Positions 1 through 9,278 of a stretch of 45,028 bases of DNA are shown one piece after another. The DNA is from Oscillospiraceae bacterium. Lineage in GTDB: Bacteria > Bacillota > Clostridia > Oscillospirales > Oscillospiraceae. Within the stretch, counting starts at the first letter, position 1; each line of letters begins with the position of its first letter. The stretch lies in assembly GCA_017502285.1 (NCBI GenBank), contig JAFVVH010000059.1:1-45028 (forward strand). The letters run 5' to 3'. The notes under the pieces were generated by a model, which ran no database searches, was not told the origin of the DNA, and was given only the letters and a program-made list of their open reading frames with translations. Both the position numbers and the translations under genes were made by a program.

Positions 1-49
1 CCCGTTACGCAGCTGACCGGGAAATATTTTTGCAAGGTGGAAACCAACC

Positions 50-316
50 ATGATCCGTAAGGACGAAAAGACGGCCGTTATCGAGGCCAACCGCACCCAC
101 GCTACCGACACCGGTTCTCCCGAGGTCCAGGTGGCCATCCTGACCGCTCGCATCAACGAGCTGACCGAGCACCTGCGCGTGCACAAGCAGGACAACCACA
201 GCCGCCGTGGCCTGTATAAGATGATCGGTAAGCGCCGCAAGCTGCTGGACTACCTGATGAGCAAGGACATCGAGCGTTACCGCGCCCTGATCGCCAAGCT
301 GGGTATCCGTAAGTAA
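50..316 (+). CDS. rpsO: 30S ribosomal protein S15
   Basis: This 88-residue protein has the standard S15 length and sequence. The S15 core is clear: a [15 protein letters not shown] segment near residues 22-36, then [11 protein letters not shown] near 46-56, which contacts the 16S rRNA central domain. S15 is a primary binder in 30S platform assembly. The ATG at 50 follows an AAGGTGG ribosome site. The window begins only 49 bases upstream, so the promoter and any autoregulatory leader cannot be judged. The next gene is pnp, the conserved rpsO-pnp order, separated by a hairpin and a folded leader. Identification is firm. Confidence 0.98.
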   Translation: MIRKDEKTAVIEANRTHATDTGSPEVQVAILTARINELTEHLRVHKQDNHSRRGLYKMIGKRRKLLDYLMSKDIERYRALIAKLGIRK

Positions 317-328
317 TGAGTTAAGAAC

Positions 329-361
329 AGGGTGGTGTGGAAGTTCCATACCACCCTTTCT
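329..361 (+). terminator. Hairpin after rpsO
   Basis: Positions 329-341 pair with 345-357 over 13 base pairs (one G-U), closed by a 3-nt loop and followed by a short pyrimidine tract (TTTCTTCCC). The weak U-tract suggests partial termination or a processing hairpin in the rpsO-pnp transcript rather than a strong stop. Confidence 0.75.
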
Positions 362-424
362 TCCCATCTTGCGAACAATTCCAACCAACCAAAAATGCCG
401 GGGTTTTGTTGTTTTAGCAGTTGA

Positions 425-441
425 ATAAGCGTCCGAACCGT
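425..441 (+). repeat. Direct repeat copy 1 in pnp leader
   Basis: The 17-base sequence ATAAGCGTCCGAACCGT is identical to positions 560-576. The copies start 135 bp apart and flank the leader hairpin. Confidence 0.85.
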
Positions 442-559
442 CGCGAACAGGCCGGATGGACCGAAGCGAGGACGAGAAACCGAAGCCACCATTTGATGGC
501 TGTTTCGAGTCCGAGTCGGAGGGAAGCCGGACGTTGTGAGCAGGTGAGGCGTGAGAATG

Positions 560-576
560 ATAAGCGTCCGAACCGT
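560..576 (+). repeat. Direct repeat copy 2 in pnp leader
   Basis: Exact second copy of the 17-bp sequence at 425-441. It lies about 70 bases before the pnp start codon, beyond the leader hairpin. Confidence 0.85.
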
Positions 577-646
577 TGCAGGCAGTCGGTCGTTTATTCA
601 AGTGCTAAAAGACAGCTCCGGACACAAAAGAAAAGGAGTGCAAACT

Positions 647-2791
647 ATGTCTACCATTATCAAGCACAAGCAGTTCCCCAAGAACAAGAAGTGGACCATG
701 GACCTGTGCGGTCGTCCCCTGACTGTAGAGATGGGCAAGATGGCCGAGCTGGCCTCCTGTGCCGCCATGATCACCTACGGCGAGACCTCCGTTATGGTGG
801 CCGTCACCGTGGCTCCCCGTCCCCGCGACGGCATCGACTTCTTCCCCCTGTCCGTGGACTTTGAGGAGAAGCTGTACGCCGTGGGCCGCATCCCCGGCTC
901 CTTCATGCGCCGTGAGGGCCGTCCCTCCCTGCCCGCCGTTCTGGCCAGCCGCCTGATCGACCGCCCCATGCGCCCCCTGTTCCCCAGCGACTTCCGCAAC
1001 GACGTGTGCATTCAGTGCACCGTCATGAGCGTGGACTACGACTGCTCCCCCGAGATCGCCGCCATGATCGGCGCCTCCGTGTGCGTCAGCTGCTCCGAAG
1101 CTCCCTTCGCCGGCCCCATCGGCGCTCTGGAAGTGGGCTATGTGGACGGCCAGATCGTGCTTAACCCCACTCAGGAGCAGCGCAAGACCTCCCGCATGGA
1201 CGTGACCGTGGCCGCCACTCAGGAGAAGGTGGTCATGATCGAGGCCGGCGCCGACGAGATCCCCGACGAGATCATGTTCGCCGGTATCGTCAAGGCCCAT
1301 GAGGAGATCCGCAAGCAGATCGCCTTCATCAACGGCATCGTGGCCGAGGTGGGCAAGCCCAAGATGGAGTACGACCACGCCGCCTTCAACCAGGAGCTGT
1401 TCGACGACATCGTGCAGAGCTTCATGGACGAGGCCAAGGCCGCCATGGATACCGACGACAAGAACGTGCGCGAGGAGCGCTGGAACGCCATGATCGACAA
1501 GTGGCGTGAGAAGTATCTGGAGCAGTATCCCGATCTGGATCAGTATCTGGAGGAGTTCACCTACAAGCTCCAGAAGAAGATCGTCAAGGCCTGGCTGCTG
1601 GAGGGCCACCGCGTGGACGGCCGCGCCAAGAACGAGATCCGTCCCCTGGCCGCCGAGGTGGGTGTACTGCCCCGGGTCCACGGCTCCGGTATGTTCACCC
1701 GTGGTCAGACTCAGGTGCTGTCTGTCGCCACCCTGAACACTCTGGCCGCGTCTCAGAAGCTGGACACCATCTGGGAGGAAGAGGAGAAGCGCTACCTCCA
1801 CCACTACAACTTCCCCCCCTACTCCGTTGGCGAGGCCAAGCCTCCCCGTTCCACCAACCGTCGTGAATATGGCCACGGTGCTCTGGCTGAGCGTGCCCTG
1901 ATCCCCGTGCTGCCCTCCGTTGAGGAGTTCCCCTACGCCATTCGCGTGGTGTCCGAGGTGCTGTCCTCCAATGGCTCCACCTCTCAGGGCTCCATCTGCG
2001 GTTCCACTCTGGCACTGATGGATGCCGGTGTGCCCATCAAGGCCCCTGTGGCCGGCATTTCCTGCGGCCTGATCCAGGACGATAACGGCGGCTTCACCAC
2101 CTTTATCGACATTCAGGGTGTGGAAGACTTCCACGGCGAGATGGACTTCAAGGTGGCCGGTACTCCCAACGGTATCACCGCCATCCAGATGGACCTGAAG
2201 AACGACGGTCTGACCCATGAGATCATCAAGGAAGCCTTTGAGATCACCCGCGATGCCCGTCTGGCCATTCTGGACGAGATCATGCTGCCCTGCATCAGCG
2301 CTCCCCGTCCCGAGGTGAGCAAGTACGCGCCCAAGATGATCACCATCAAGATCGACCCCGACAAGATCCGCGAAGTCATCGGCAAGGGCGGCTCCGTCAT
2401 CCAGAAGATCACCGCCGAGTCCGGCGCTACCGTGGACATCGAGGACGACGGCACCATCCACATTGCCTCCCCCAACGCGGAGGCCTGCGACGCTGCCAAG
2501 AAGATGATCGAGACCATCGTCTTCGTGCCCGAGGTGGGTCAGCTGTACTACGGCAAGGTGGTGCGCATCCTGCAGTTCGGCGCCTTCGTGGAGCTGGCTC
2601 CCGGCAAGGACGGCATGGTCCACATCTCCAAGCTGGCCGACCACCGTGTGGAAAAGGTGGAGGACGTGGTCAATATCGGCGATATGATCTGGGTCAAGGT
2701 CACCGAGATCGACGACAAGGGCCGTGTCAACCTGTCCTACAAGGATGCCATCAAGGAGATCAAGGCGAAGAAGGAAGAAGCGCAGGCATAA
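647..2791 (+). CDS. pnp: Polyribonucleotide nucleotidyltransferase (PNPase)
   Basis: This 714-residue protein has the full PNPase architecture: two RNase PH domains (the second includes FTRGQTQ), then a KH domain with the IGKGGSVIQKI loop and a C-terminal S1 domain (YYGKVVRILQFGAFVEL). It degrades RNA 3' to 5' with phosphate and works in mRNA turnover. The reading frame is open from 551, but the ATG at 647 has an AAAAGGAG site nine bases upstream and begins MSTIIKHKQF, so it is chosen. The 5' region is a folded leader, and a very stable folded RNA begins at the stop codon. Identification is firm. Confidence 0.98.
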   Translation: MSTIIKHKQFPKNKKWTMDLCGRPLTVEMGKMAELASCAAMITYGETSVMVAVTVAPRPRDGIDFFPLSVDFEEKLYAVGRIPGSFMRREGRPSLPAVLASRLIDRPMRPLFPSDFRNDVCIQCTVMSVDYDCSPEIAAMIGASVCVSCSEAPFAGPIGALEVGYVDGQIVLNPTQEQRKTSRMDVTVAATQEKVVMIEAGADEIPDEIMFAGIVKAHEEIRKQIAFINGIVAEVGKPKMEYDHAAFNQELFDDIVQSFMDEAKAAMDTDDKNVREERWNAMIDKWREKYLEQYPDLDQYLEEFTYKLQKKIVKAWLLEGHRVDGRAKNEIRPLAAEVGVLPRVHGSGMFTRGQTQVLSVATLNTLAASQKLDTIWEEEEKRYLHHYNFPPYSVGEAKPPRSTNRREYGHGALAERALIPVLPSVEEFPYAIRVVSEVLSSNGSTSQGSICGSTLALMDAGVPIKAPVAGISCGLIQDDNGGFTTFIDIQGVEDFHGEMDFKVAGTPNGITAIQMDLKNDGLTHEIIKEAFEITRDARLAILDEIMLPCISAPRPEVSKYAPKMITIKIDPDKIREVIGKGGSVIQKITAESGATVDIEDDGTIHIASPNAEACDAAKKMIETIVFVPEVGQLYYGKVVRILQFGAFVELAPGKDGMVHISKLADHRVEKVEDVVNIGDMIWVKVTEIDDKGRVNLSYKDAIKEIKAKKEEAQA

Positions 2792-2898
2792 GCGCATAGG
2801 GACGATAGACTCCGGAGCGGATATCGGAAGCCCAAGACACCCTTTAGGGTGGCTGGGTTTCGATGAAGTCGGAGGAGTTATCGGCCCGGCCATGCGCT
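2791..2898 (+). ncRNA. Candidate structured RNA in pnp 3' region
   Basis: Starting at the last base of the pnp stop codon, about 108 nt can fold into one near-continuous helix. 2791-2797 pairs with 2892-2898; 2799-2801 with 2885-2887; 2803-2807 with 2879-2883; 2809-2813 with 2874-2878; 2823-2829 with 2859-2864 (one bulge); 2831-2834 with 2854-2857; and the apical 2838-2843 with 2846-2851 around a TT loop. A separate intrinsic terminator follows about 65 nt later, so this is not simply the terminator. I do not recognise a known RNA family. It could protect or autoregulate pnp mRNA, or be processed into a small RNA. Confidence 0.6.
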
Positions 2899-2964
2899 CA
2901 ATGTTTGCGTGACAAGCCGGAGAAGAGATCAAGTAAGATTTCTTAACCGAACATCAAATGCATT

Positions 2965-2997
2965 CGGGCGGACACCTCCAGGTGTCCGCCCGATTTT
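2965..2997 (+). terminator. Intrinsic terminator of pnp
   Basis: A 13-bp perfect GC-rich stem (2965-2977 with 2980-2992) with a CC loop is followed by ATTTTAT. It ends the rpsO-pnp unit. Confidence 0.9.
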
Positions 2998-3017
2998 ATC
3001 TATGTGACAAATTCCTC

Positions 3018-3046
3018 TTTACAGCAGGTAATACTTCGTTTATACT
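3018..3046 (+). promoter_or_regulatory. Promoter of the XRE regulator-lepA unit
   Basis: TTTACA at 3018-3023 and TATACT at 3041-3046 are separated by 17 bases, 36 bp before the regulator start codon. Confidence 0.75.
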
Positions 3047-3082
3047 ATACGTATTCCAGAAAACACCATGAGGTGACAGAGA

Positions 3083-3781
3083 ATGAATGCAGAATTTTCC
3101 CGCACCCTGTCCTTGCTGCGGCAGGAGCATGGGGTGAGCCAGCGCACGGCGGCCAACGCCCTTGGCATTTCCCAGGCGCTGCTGTCCCACTATGAAAACG
3201 GCATCCGCGAGCCGGGCCTTGCCTTTGTGGTCAAGGCCTGCGAGTATTATAACGTGTCCGCTGACTTTTTGCTGGGCCGTACCCTGAGCCGGGACGGCAC
3301 TACCATCATCGAGCCGGAGGAGCTATACGACATCAGCGGAGAAAAGGACAATGCCATGCGGGGCAGTGTGCTGGCCATGCTGTCCAAAAAGCTGCTGGTC
3401 AACTCGGTGGCCATGCTCTTTGACCTGTTGGGCAAGGTGGGCAGCCGCAGTGTGATCCGGGCCGCGTCCGCCTATCTGTCCACGGCGGTATACAATGTGT
3501 TCCGCCTGCTCCATCAGGCTCCGGGCACCAACAATCCCGACTTCTTTTCCGTCTCCCGCACCCACTTTGACGCGGGCCTGACCGGGGCGGACATGACCTG
3601 CAGTCAGGTGGAGCTGGCCGATGCCCTGTCCCGCCATGCCGCGGGCAAGGGCCCCTTCCCCGACATGAGCAACGATGCGCTGGCCCGGGATTACCCGGTG
3701 CTCTACCAGTCTCTGCTCCAGATCATCCACAACACAGGAGCCCGGACCAACAAGCTGCCCGGAAGGCGGGAGAGCAAGTGA
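3083..3781 (+). CDS. XRE-family transcriptional regulator
   Basis: This 232-residue protein has an N-terminal Cro/CI-type helix-turn-helix (about residues 5-60; RTAANALGISQALLSHYENG holds the two DNA-binding helices). The remaining ~165 residues match no domain I recognise and may sense a ligand or dimerise. The ATG at 3083 has GAGGTGA upstream. lepA starts 27 bases downstream with no terminator between, so the two are probably co-transcribed. The regulated genes cannot be told from the sequence. Family assignment is firm; function is unknown. Confidence 0.85.
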   Translation: MNAEFSRTLSLLRQEHGVSQRTAANALGISQALLSHYENGIREPGLAFVVKACEYYNVSADFLLGRTLSRDGTTIIEPEELYDISGEKDNAMRGSVLAMLSKKLLVNSVAMLFDLLGKVGSRSVIRAASAYLSTAVYNVFRLLHQAPGTNNPDFFSVSRTHFDAGLTGADMTCSQVELADALSRHAAGKGPFPDMSNDALARDYPVLYQSLLQIIHNTGARTNKLPGRRESK

Positions 3782-3808
3782 AGCCACACCCACGGAGGTT
3801 TTTGATTT

Positions 3809-5620
<1,812 letters not shown>

Positions 5621-5624
5621 ATCA

Positions 5625-5660
5625 ATGCCCCGCACCCAATGGGTGCGGGGCATTTGTTTT
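5625..5660. terminator. Bidirectional terminator between lepA and HAD gene
   Basis: A 13-bp perfect stem (5625-5637 with 5641-5653) is followed by a T-rich tail on the plus strand. The convergent HAD gene ends at 5662, so it probably serves both genes. Confidence 0.85.
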
Positions 5661-5661
5661 G

Positions 5662-6447
5662 TTATTTAGCCGCGGCGGGGATATCGCCCACGCCGTTGAG
5701 GATCAGGCGGGGACGGTAGGGGAAGGAGGCCGCAGTCTCCCGGCTGGAAACACCGGTGAGCACCAGCACCGTGTCAAGGCCGCACTCGATGCCGCCCTGA
5801 ATGTCGGTATCCATGCGGTCACCGATCATGGCCGCCTCCTGAGAGTGGACACCCAGCAGGTCAAGACCGGTACGCATCATCAGGGGGTTGGGCTTGCCGA
5901 CATAATAAGCGGTTTTGCCGGAGGCCAGCTCTACCGGGGCAACCAGCGCGCGGCAGGCGGGGATGATGACACCGTTATCCATGGGGGCAGTCATATCGTA
6001 GTTGGTGCCGATGAGCCGGGCGCCTTGCGCCACCAGCTTGACTGCTTTGCAGATGTTATCATAGGTATAGGACGAGGTCTCGCCAATGACTACGTAGTCG
6101 GGGGAAACGTCGTCCAGTGTCAGGCCCTTTTCATACAGGGCATGGGTCAGGCCGGGGTCGCCGATGGCGAACACCTTTGCGCCGGGGGTTTGGTTGGCGA
6201 TGAAGTTGGCGGTGGCCAGACCGCTGGTATAAAAGTGGCTCTCATCTACCTCAAGGCCCATGCGGGCCAGCTTTTCCGCCAGCTCACGGGGGGTCTTGCC
6301 GCTGTTGTTGGTCAGGAACAGGAATTTCTTGTTCTCCCGGTACAGCCAGTCCACAAATTCCTGCACCCCGGGCAGCAGCTGGCTGCCGTGGTAGATGACA
6401 CCATCCATGTCGCAGATAAAACCTTTTTTAGCCAGAAGCTTTTCCAT
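5662..6447 (-). CDS. HAD-IIA (NagD-like) sugar-phosphate phosphatase
   Basis: This 261-residue protein has HAD motif I CDMDGVI (nucleophile Asp13, acid/base Asp15), motif II LTNNSG, and motif IV GDRMDTDIQGG near residues 208-218. This pattern and length match NagD/AraL-type phosphatases (class IIA cap), which dephosphorylate sugar or nucleotide phosphates; the substrate is not predictable. The frame is open upstream to 6483, but the ATG at 6447 has GAGAGG seven bases away and removes an odd Lys/Arg-rich extension, so it is preferred. Confidence 0.85.
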   Translation of the reverse strand: MEKLLAKKGFICDMDGVIYHGSQLLPGVQEFVDWLYRENKKFLFLTNNSGKTPRELAEKLARMGLEVDESHFYTSGLATANFIANQTPGAKVFAIGDPGLTHALYEKGLTLDDVSPDYVVIGETSSYTYDNICKAVKLVAQGARLIGTNYDMTAPMDNGVIIPACRALVAPVELASGKTAYYVGKPNPLMMRTGLDLLGVHSQEAAMIGDRMDTDIQGGIECGLDTVLVLTGVSSRETAASFPYRPRLILNGVGDIPAAAK

Positions 6448-6637
6448 AAAGAAACCTCTCTTTTTCGTTCTTTTCTTTTTCATTTTCGTTCACGGCATTA
6501 TTTTATCACAGCTGTCCCGGCAAGAAAAGCGAATTTTATACGGACATGGAATTTTCCCCAAGGTGCACAATTTCCCATTGAGCCGGGTCGAAGGATGTGG
6601 TAAACTGGTGAAAAGTTGCGAAAAGCGAGTAAATCCC

Positions 6638-7894
6638 ATGTACGAGACGATCACTCTGCCCAACGGTGTGCGTATTCTGACCCAACATGTGCCCGCCGTG
6701 CGCACGGCGGCTTTGGGTGTGTTTGTAGGCACCGGCTCCCGGCACGAGACCGCAGCCCAGAACGGCGCGGCCCATTTTTTGGAGCACATGGCATTTAAGA
6801 GCAGCGAGCGCCGCTCCACCGACCAGCTGGCCCGGCTCATTGATGAGATCGGCGGCCATGTGAATGCCTATACCACCAAGGAATCGACTTGTTTTTATGC
6901 CCGGTGTCTGGACAGCCACTTGGACCGGGTGGTGGATATGCTGTGCGACATGCTGTTCTGCTGCGCCTTCCGTCAGGAGGAGGTGGACACCGAGCGGGGT
7001 GTGATTTTAGAGGAAATCGGCATGTACAAGGACGCGCCGGAGGATCTGGTGGCCGAGCGGCTGTCTGCCGCCGTTTACAAGGGCAGCGCCCTCTCCCGGC
7101 CCATTCTGGGCACGAAAAAGACGCTGTCAGCCATGGACGGGGACTGGCTGCGCCGCTATCGGGACGAGCACTATCGCCCGGACCGGATCGTGGTGGCGCT
7201 GGCGGGCAGCTTTGCCCCCAAGATAGTGGATGAACTGAAAGCCCGTTTTTCCGCCCTGTCCGGATCGCCCACCCCCGCCGTCAAGCCGGCGGCTTATCAA
7301 AGTGCCATTACCGTGCGGCGCAAGGCCATTGAGCAAAATCACCTGATCGTGGCATTCCCAGCCCTGTCTTTTCTGGACGAGCGGCGGCATGCCATGCACC
7401 TACTGTCCTCTATTCTGGGTGGGGGCGTGTCCTCCCGCCTGTTTCAGGAGGTGCGGGAAAAGCGGGGGCTTTGCTACAGCGTCTATTCCTATATTGCAGA
7501 CCATGAAGATACCGGCCTGCTGGGGTTGTATACCGCCCTGTCTCCCGAAACGGAGCGCAGGGCGCTGGAGGCCACGTGTGGGGTGGCGGCGGACCTTGCT
7601 TTGCATGGCCCCGGGGCGGAGGAGCTGGACCGGGCCAGAGAGCAGGCCAAGGCCAATATCCTTATGAGCCTTGAGTCCACCCAAGCCCGCATGAGCCACA
7701 TGGGCACCGCCATGCTGCTCCGGGGCAGGGTTCCGTCCACCGACGAGATTTTGGCGGCCTATGACGCAGTGACCACGGATCAGGTGCGGGATCTGGCCGG
7801 GGAGATATTTGATTTCGGCCGGGCATCCCTGTCCGCCGTGGGCAAGGTAGGCGCGGCGGAGGATTACCGTGCGCTGTTGGACACATTTAAATGA
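6638..7894 (+). CDS. M16-family zinc metallopeptidase
   Basis: This 418-residue protein begins YETITLPNGVRILTQHVP, typical of YmxG/PqqL-type processing peptidases. The inverted zinc motif HFLEH is at residues 46-50, with the distal glutamate in GVILEE near residue 126, so the active half is present. The C-terminal half shows the inactive M16 fold (GGGVSSRLFQEVREKRGLCYS). The frame extends upstream to 6395 without a good start. I chose ATG 6638, although its ribosome site is weak; an in-frame GTG 30 bases upstream is an alternative. The substrate is unknown. Confidence 0.87.
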   Translation: MYETITLPNGVRILTQHVPAVRTAALGVFVGTGSRHETAAQNGAAHFLEHMAFKSSERRSTDQLARLIDEIGGHVNAYTTKESTCFYARCLDSHLDRVVDMLCDMLFCCAFRQEEVDTERGVILEEIGMYKDAPEDLVAERLSAAVYKGSALSRPILGTKKTLSAMDGDWLRRYRDEHYRPDRIVVALAGSFAPKIVDELKARFSALSGSPTPAVKPAAYQSAITVRRKAIEQNHLIVAFPALSFLDERRHAMHLLSSILGGGVSSRLFQEVREKRGLCYSVYSYIADHEDTGLLGLYTALSPETERRALEATCGVAADLALHGPGAEELDRAREQAKANILMSLESTQARMSHMGTAMLLRGRVPSTDEILAAYDAVTTDQVRDLAGEIFDFGRASLSAVGKVGAAEDYRALLDTFK

Positions 7895-7950
7895 ACAGGA
7901 AAAATCCCCCCGCTGCTATGCGGCGGGAGCAGGGCATAAAGATATCAACA

Positions 7951-7980
7951 AAAACGCACCGGCTCAGCCGGTGCGTTTTT
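7951..7980. terminator. Bidirectional terminator between M16 peptidase and pta
   Basis: AAAACGCACCGGC and its complement flank a TCA loop, with A-run and T-run on opposite sides. It lies between two convergent genes. Confidence 0.9.
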
Positions 7981-7998
7981 GAGCTATTTGGTTGTTTT

Positions 7999-8973
7999 TT
8001 ATGCGAGAGCCGCAGTAATGATGGCCATGGAGTAGACCTCCAGAGCATTACAGCCGCGGGACAGGTCGTTGATGGGAGCATTCAGACCCAGCAGGATGGG
8101 GCCGTAGGCATCAAAGTTGCCCAAACGCTGAGCGATCTTATAGCCGATGTTGCCGGCATTGATGTCGGGGAAGATGAAGGTGTTGGCATAGCCGGCCACG
8201 GGGGAGCCGGGGAACTTCAGCTGGCCAACGGTGGGGGACACGGCGGCGTCGAACTGCATCTCGCCGTCCACGGGGATGTCGGGCATGGCCTCCTTGGCCT
8301 TGGCGCAGGCATTGCGCATCTTGTCCACATCCTCACCCTTGCCGGAGCCCTTGGTGGAGTAGCTCAGGAAAGCCACCTTGGGATCAACACCGAAGGTCTT
8401 GGCGCACTTGGCGGTCTCCACGGCGATCTCTACCAGCTCGTCCTCGGAGGGGTTGATGTTGATGGCGCAGTCGCCCATGGCCAGCACTTCGTTGCCGCCG
8501 GAAGCACCGGGACGGACCATAATGAAGCAGGAGGAGACGATCTTGTTGCCGGGCTTGGTTTTGATCAGCTGCAGGGCGGGGCGCACGGTGTCGGCGGTGG
8601 AGTAGGTAGCGCCGCCCAACAGGCAGTCGGCCACACCCATCTTGACCAGCATGGTGCCGAAGTAGTTGCCCTTCTTGAGCATCTCACGGCATTCGTCGGC
8701 GGTCATCTTGCCCTTGCGCAGCTCCACCATCTTCTCTACCATGGCGTCCATGCCCTCGTAGGTGGCGGGGTCCAGAATGATGGCGCCGTTGATGTTAAAG
8801 CCGGCCTTCTCGGCAGCGGCCTTGACCTCGTCCACGTTGCCCACCAGAACGGGGGTCAGGAAGTTGCCCGACAGCAGGCGGGCGGCGGCCTCCAGAATAC
8901 GGGCATCGGTGCCCTCGGTGAAAACGATCTTGCGGGGATTTTTCTTCAGGGTTTCAATGAGCTGTCCAAACAT
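7999..8973 (-). CDS. pta: Phosphate acetyltransferase
   Basis: This 324-residue protein matches the short bacterial phosphotransacetylase, which interconverts acetyl-CoA and acetyl phosphate for acetate formation and substrate-level ATP synthesis. Family segments are visible: KIVFTEGTDARILEAA at the N-terminus, and the C-terminal GPILLGLNAPINDLSRGC near residue 290. The ATG at 8973 follows AGGAGG. No acetate kinase gene lies beside it. The gene stands alone with its own promoter and terminator. It would fit an acetate-producing fermentation such as the one suggested for the citrate-lyase operon, though the two are not linked directly. Confidence 0.95.
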   Translation of the reverse strand: MFGQLIETLKKNPRKIVFTEGTDARILEAAARLLSGNFLTPVLVGNVDEVKAAAEKAGFNINGAIILDPATYEGMDAMVEKMVELRKGKMTADECREMLKKGNYFGTMLVKMGVADCLLGGATYSTADTVRPALQLIKTKPGNKIVSSCFIMVRPGASGGNEVLAMGDCAININPSEDELVEIAVETAKCAKTFGVDPKVAFLSYSTKGSGKGEDVDKMRNACAKAKEAMPDIPVDGEMQFDAAVSPTVGQLKFPGSPVAGYANTFIFPDINAGNIGYKIAQRLGNFDAYGPILLGLNAPINDLSRGCNALEVYSMAIITAALA

Positions 8974-9036
8974 ATTGTGTTCCTCCTGTTTCGAATTTGA
9001 ATCGGGCAGTGCGCGCCCGTTCCCATAATCAAAAAT

Positions 9037-9065
9037 ATGGTATCATTTTGCACCGAAAATTGCAA
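9037..9065 (-). promoter_or_regulatory. Promoter of pta
   Basis: On the minus strand TTGCAA (9065-9060) and TACCAT (9042-9037) are 17 bases apart, about 64 bp before the pta start. The 305-base gap 8974-9278 otherwise holds only the downstream divergent promoter. Confidence 0.6.
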
Positions 9066-9175
9066 GGGTATGCCCGCTCTTTTCCGCCGGATTACAGCCG
9101 TTTTTTTCCATACACCCTACAAAAACGGATGCCGCGGGCCAACGGACGATGGCACCTTACTTCGACGCAAAACCC

Positions 9176-9204
9176 TTGACAGGGTCAGCCAAACCGTGTA
9201 TTAT
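9176..9204 (+). promoter_or_regulatory. Promoter of the M23 peptidase gene
   Basis: A consensus TTGACA (9176-9181), a 17-base spacer and TATTAT (9199-9204), about 75 bp before the start codon. Confidence 0.85.
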
Positions 9205-9278
9205 AAGGATTGTAATCATTTTGTAACCTTTTATTTCCTTTTGTTACTTTTCTCTTGTGAAGGAGGTGGTGGGCTCAT

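Larger units (their letters stand above)
425..646 (+). promoter_or_regulatory. Folded leader upstream of pnp
   Basis: The 330-base gap between rpsO and pnp has no convincing gene. It holds a long hairpin: 461-464 pairs with 516-519, 470-473 with 509-512, 476-480 with 502-506 and 484-488 with 497-501. A symmetric GA/GA step (474-475 against 507-508) would give tandem sheared G-A pairs. A 17-bp sequence occurs at 425-441 and again at 560-576; its CGTCCG core can pair with CGGACG at 528-533, so the two copies could compete. PNPase leaders are autoregulated by hairpin cleavage in enterobacteria; a similar role here is only inference. A ribosome site AAAAGGAG lies at 631-638. Confidence 0.55.

Noticed and set aside
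605-2932. A 775-codon open frame antisense to pnp
   Set aside because: It mirrors pnp codon bias in GC-rich DNA; its translation is a low-complexity Gly/His/Leu/Asp string and it has no ribosome site.
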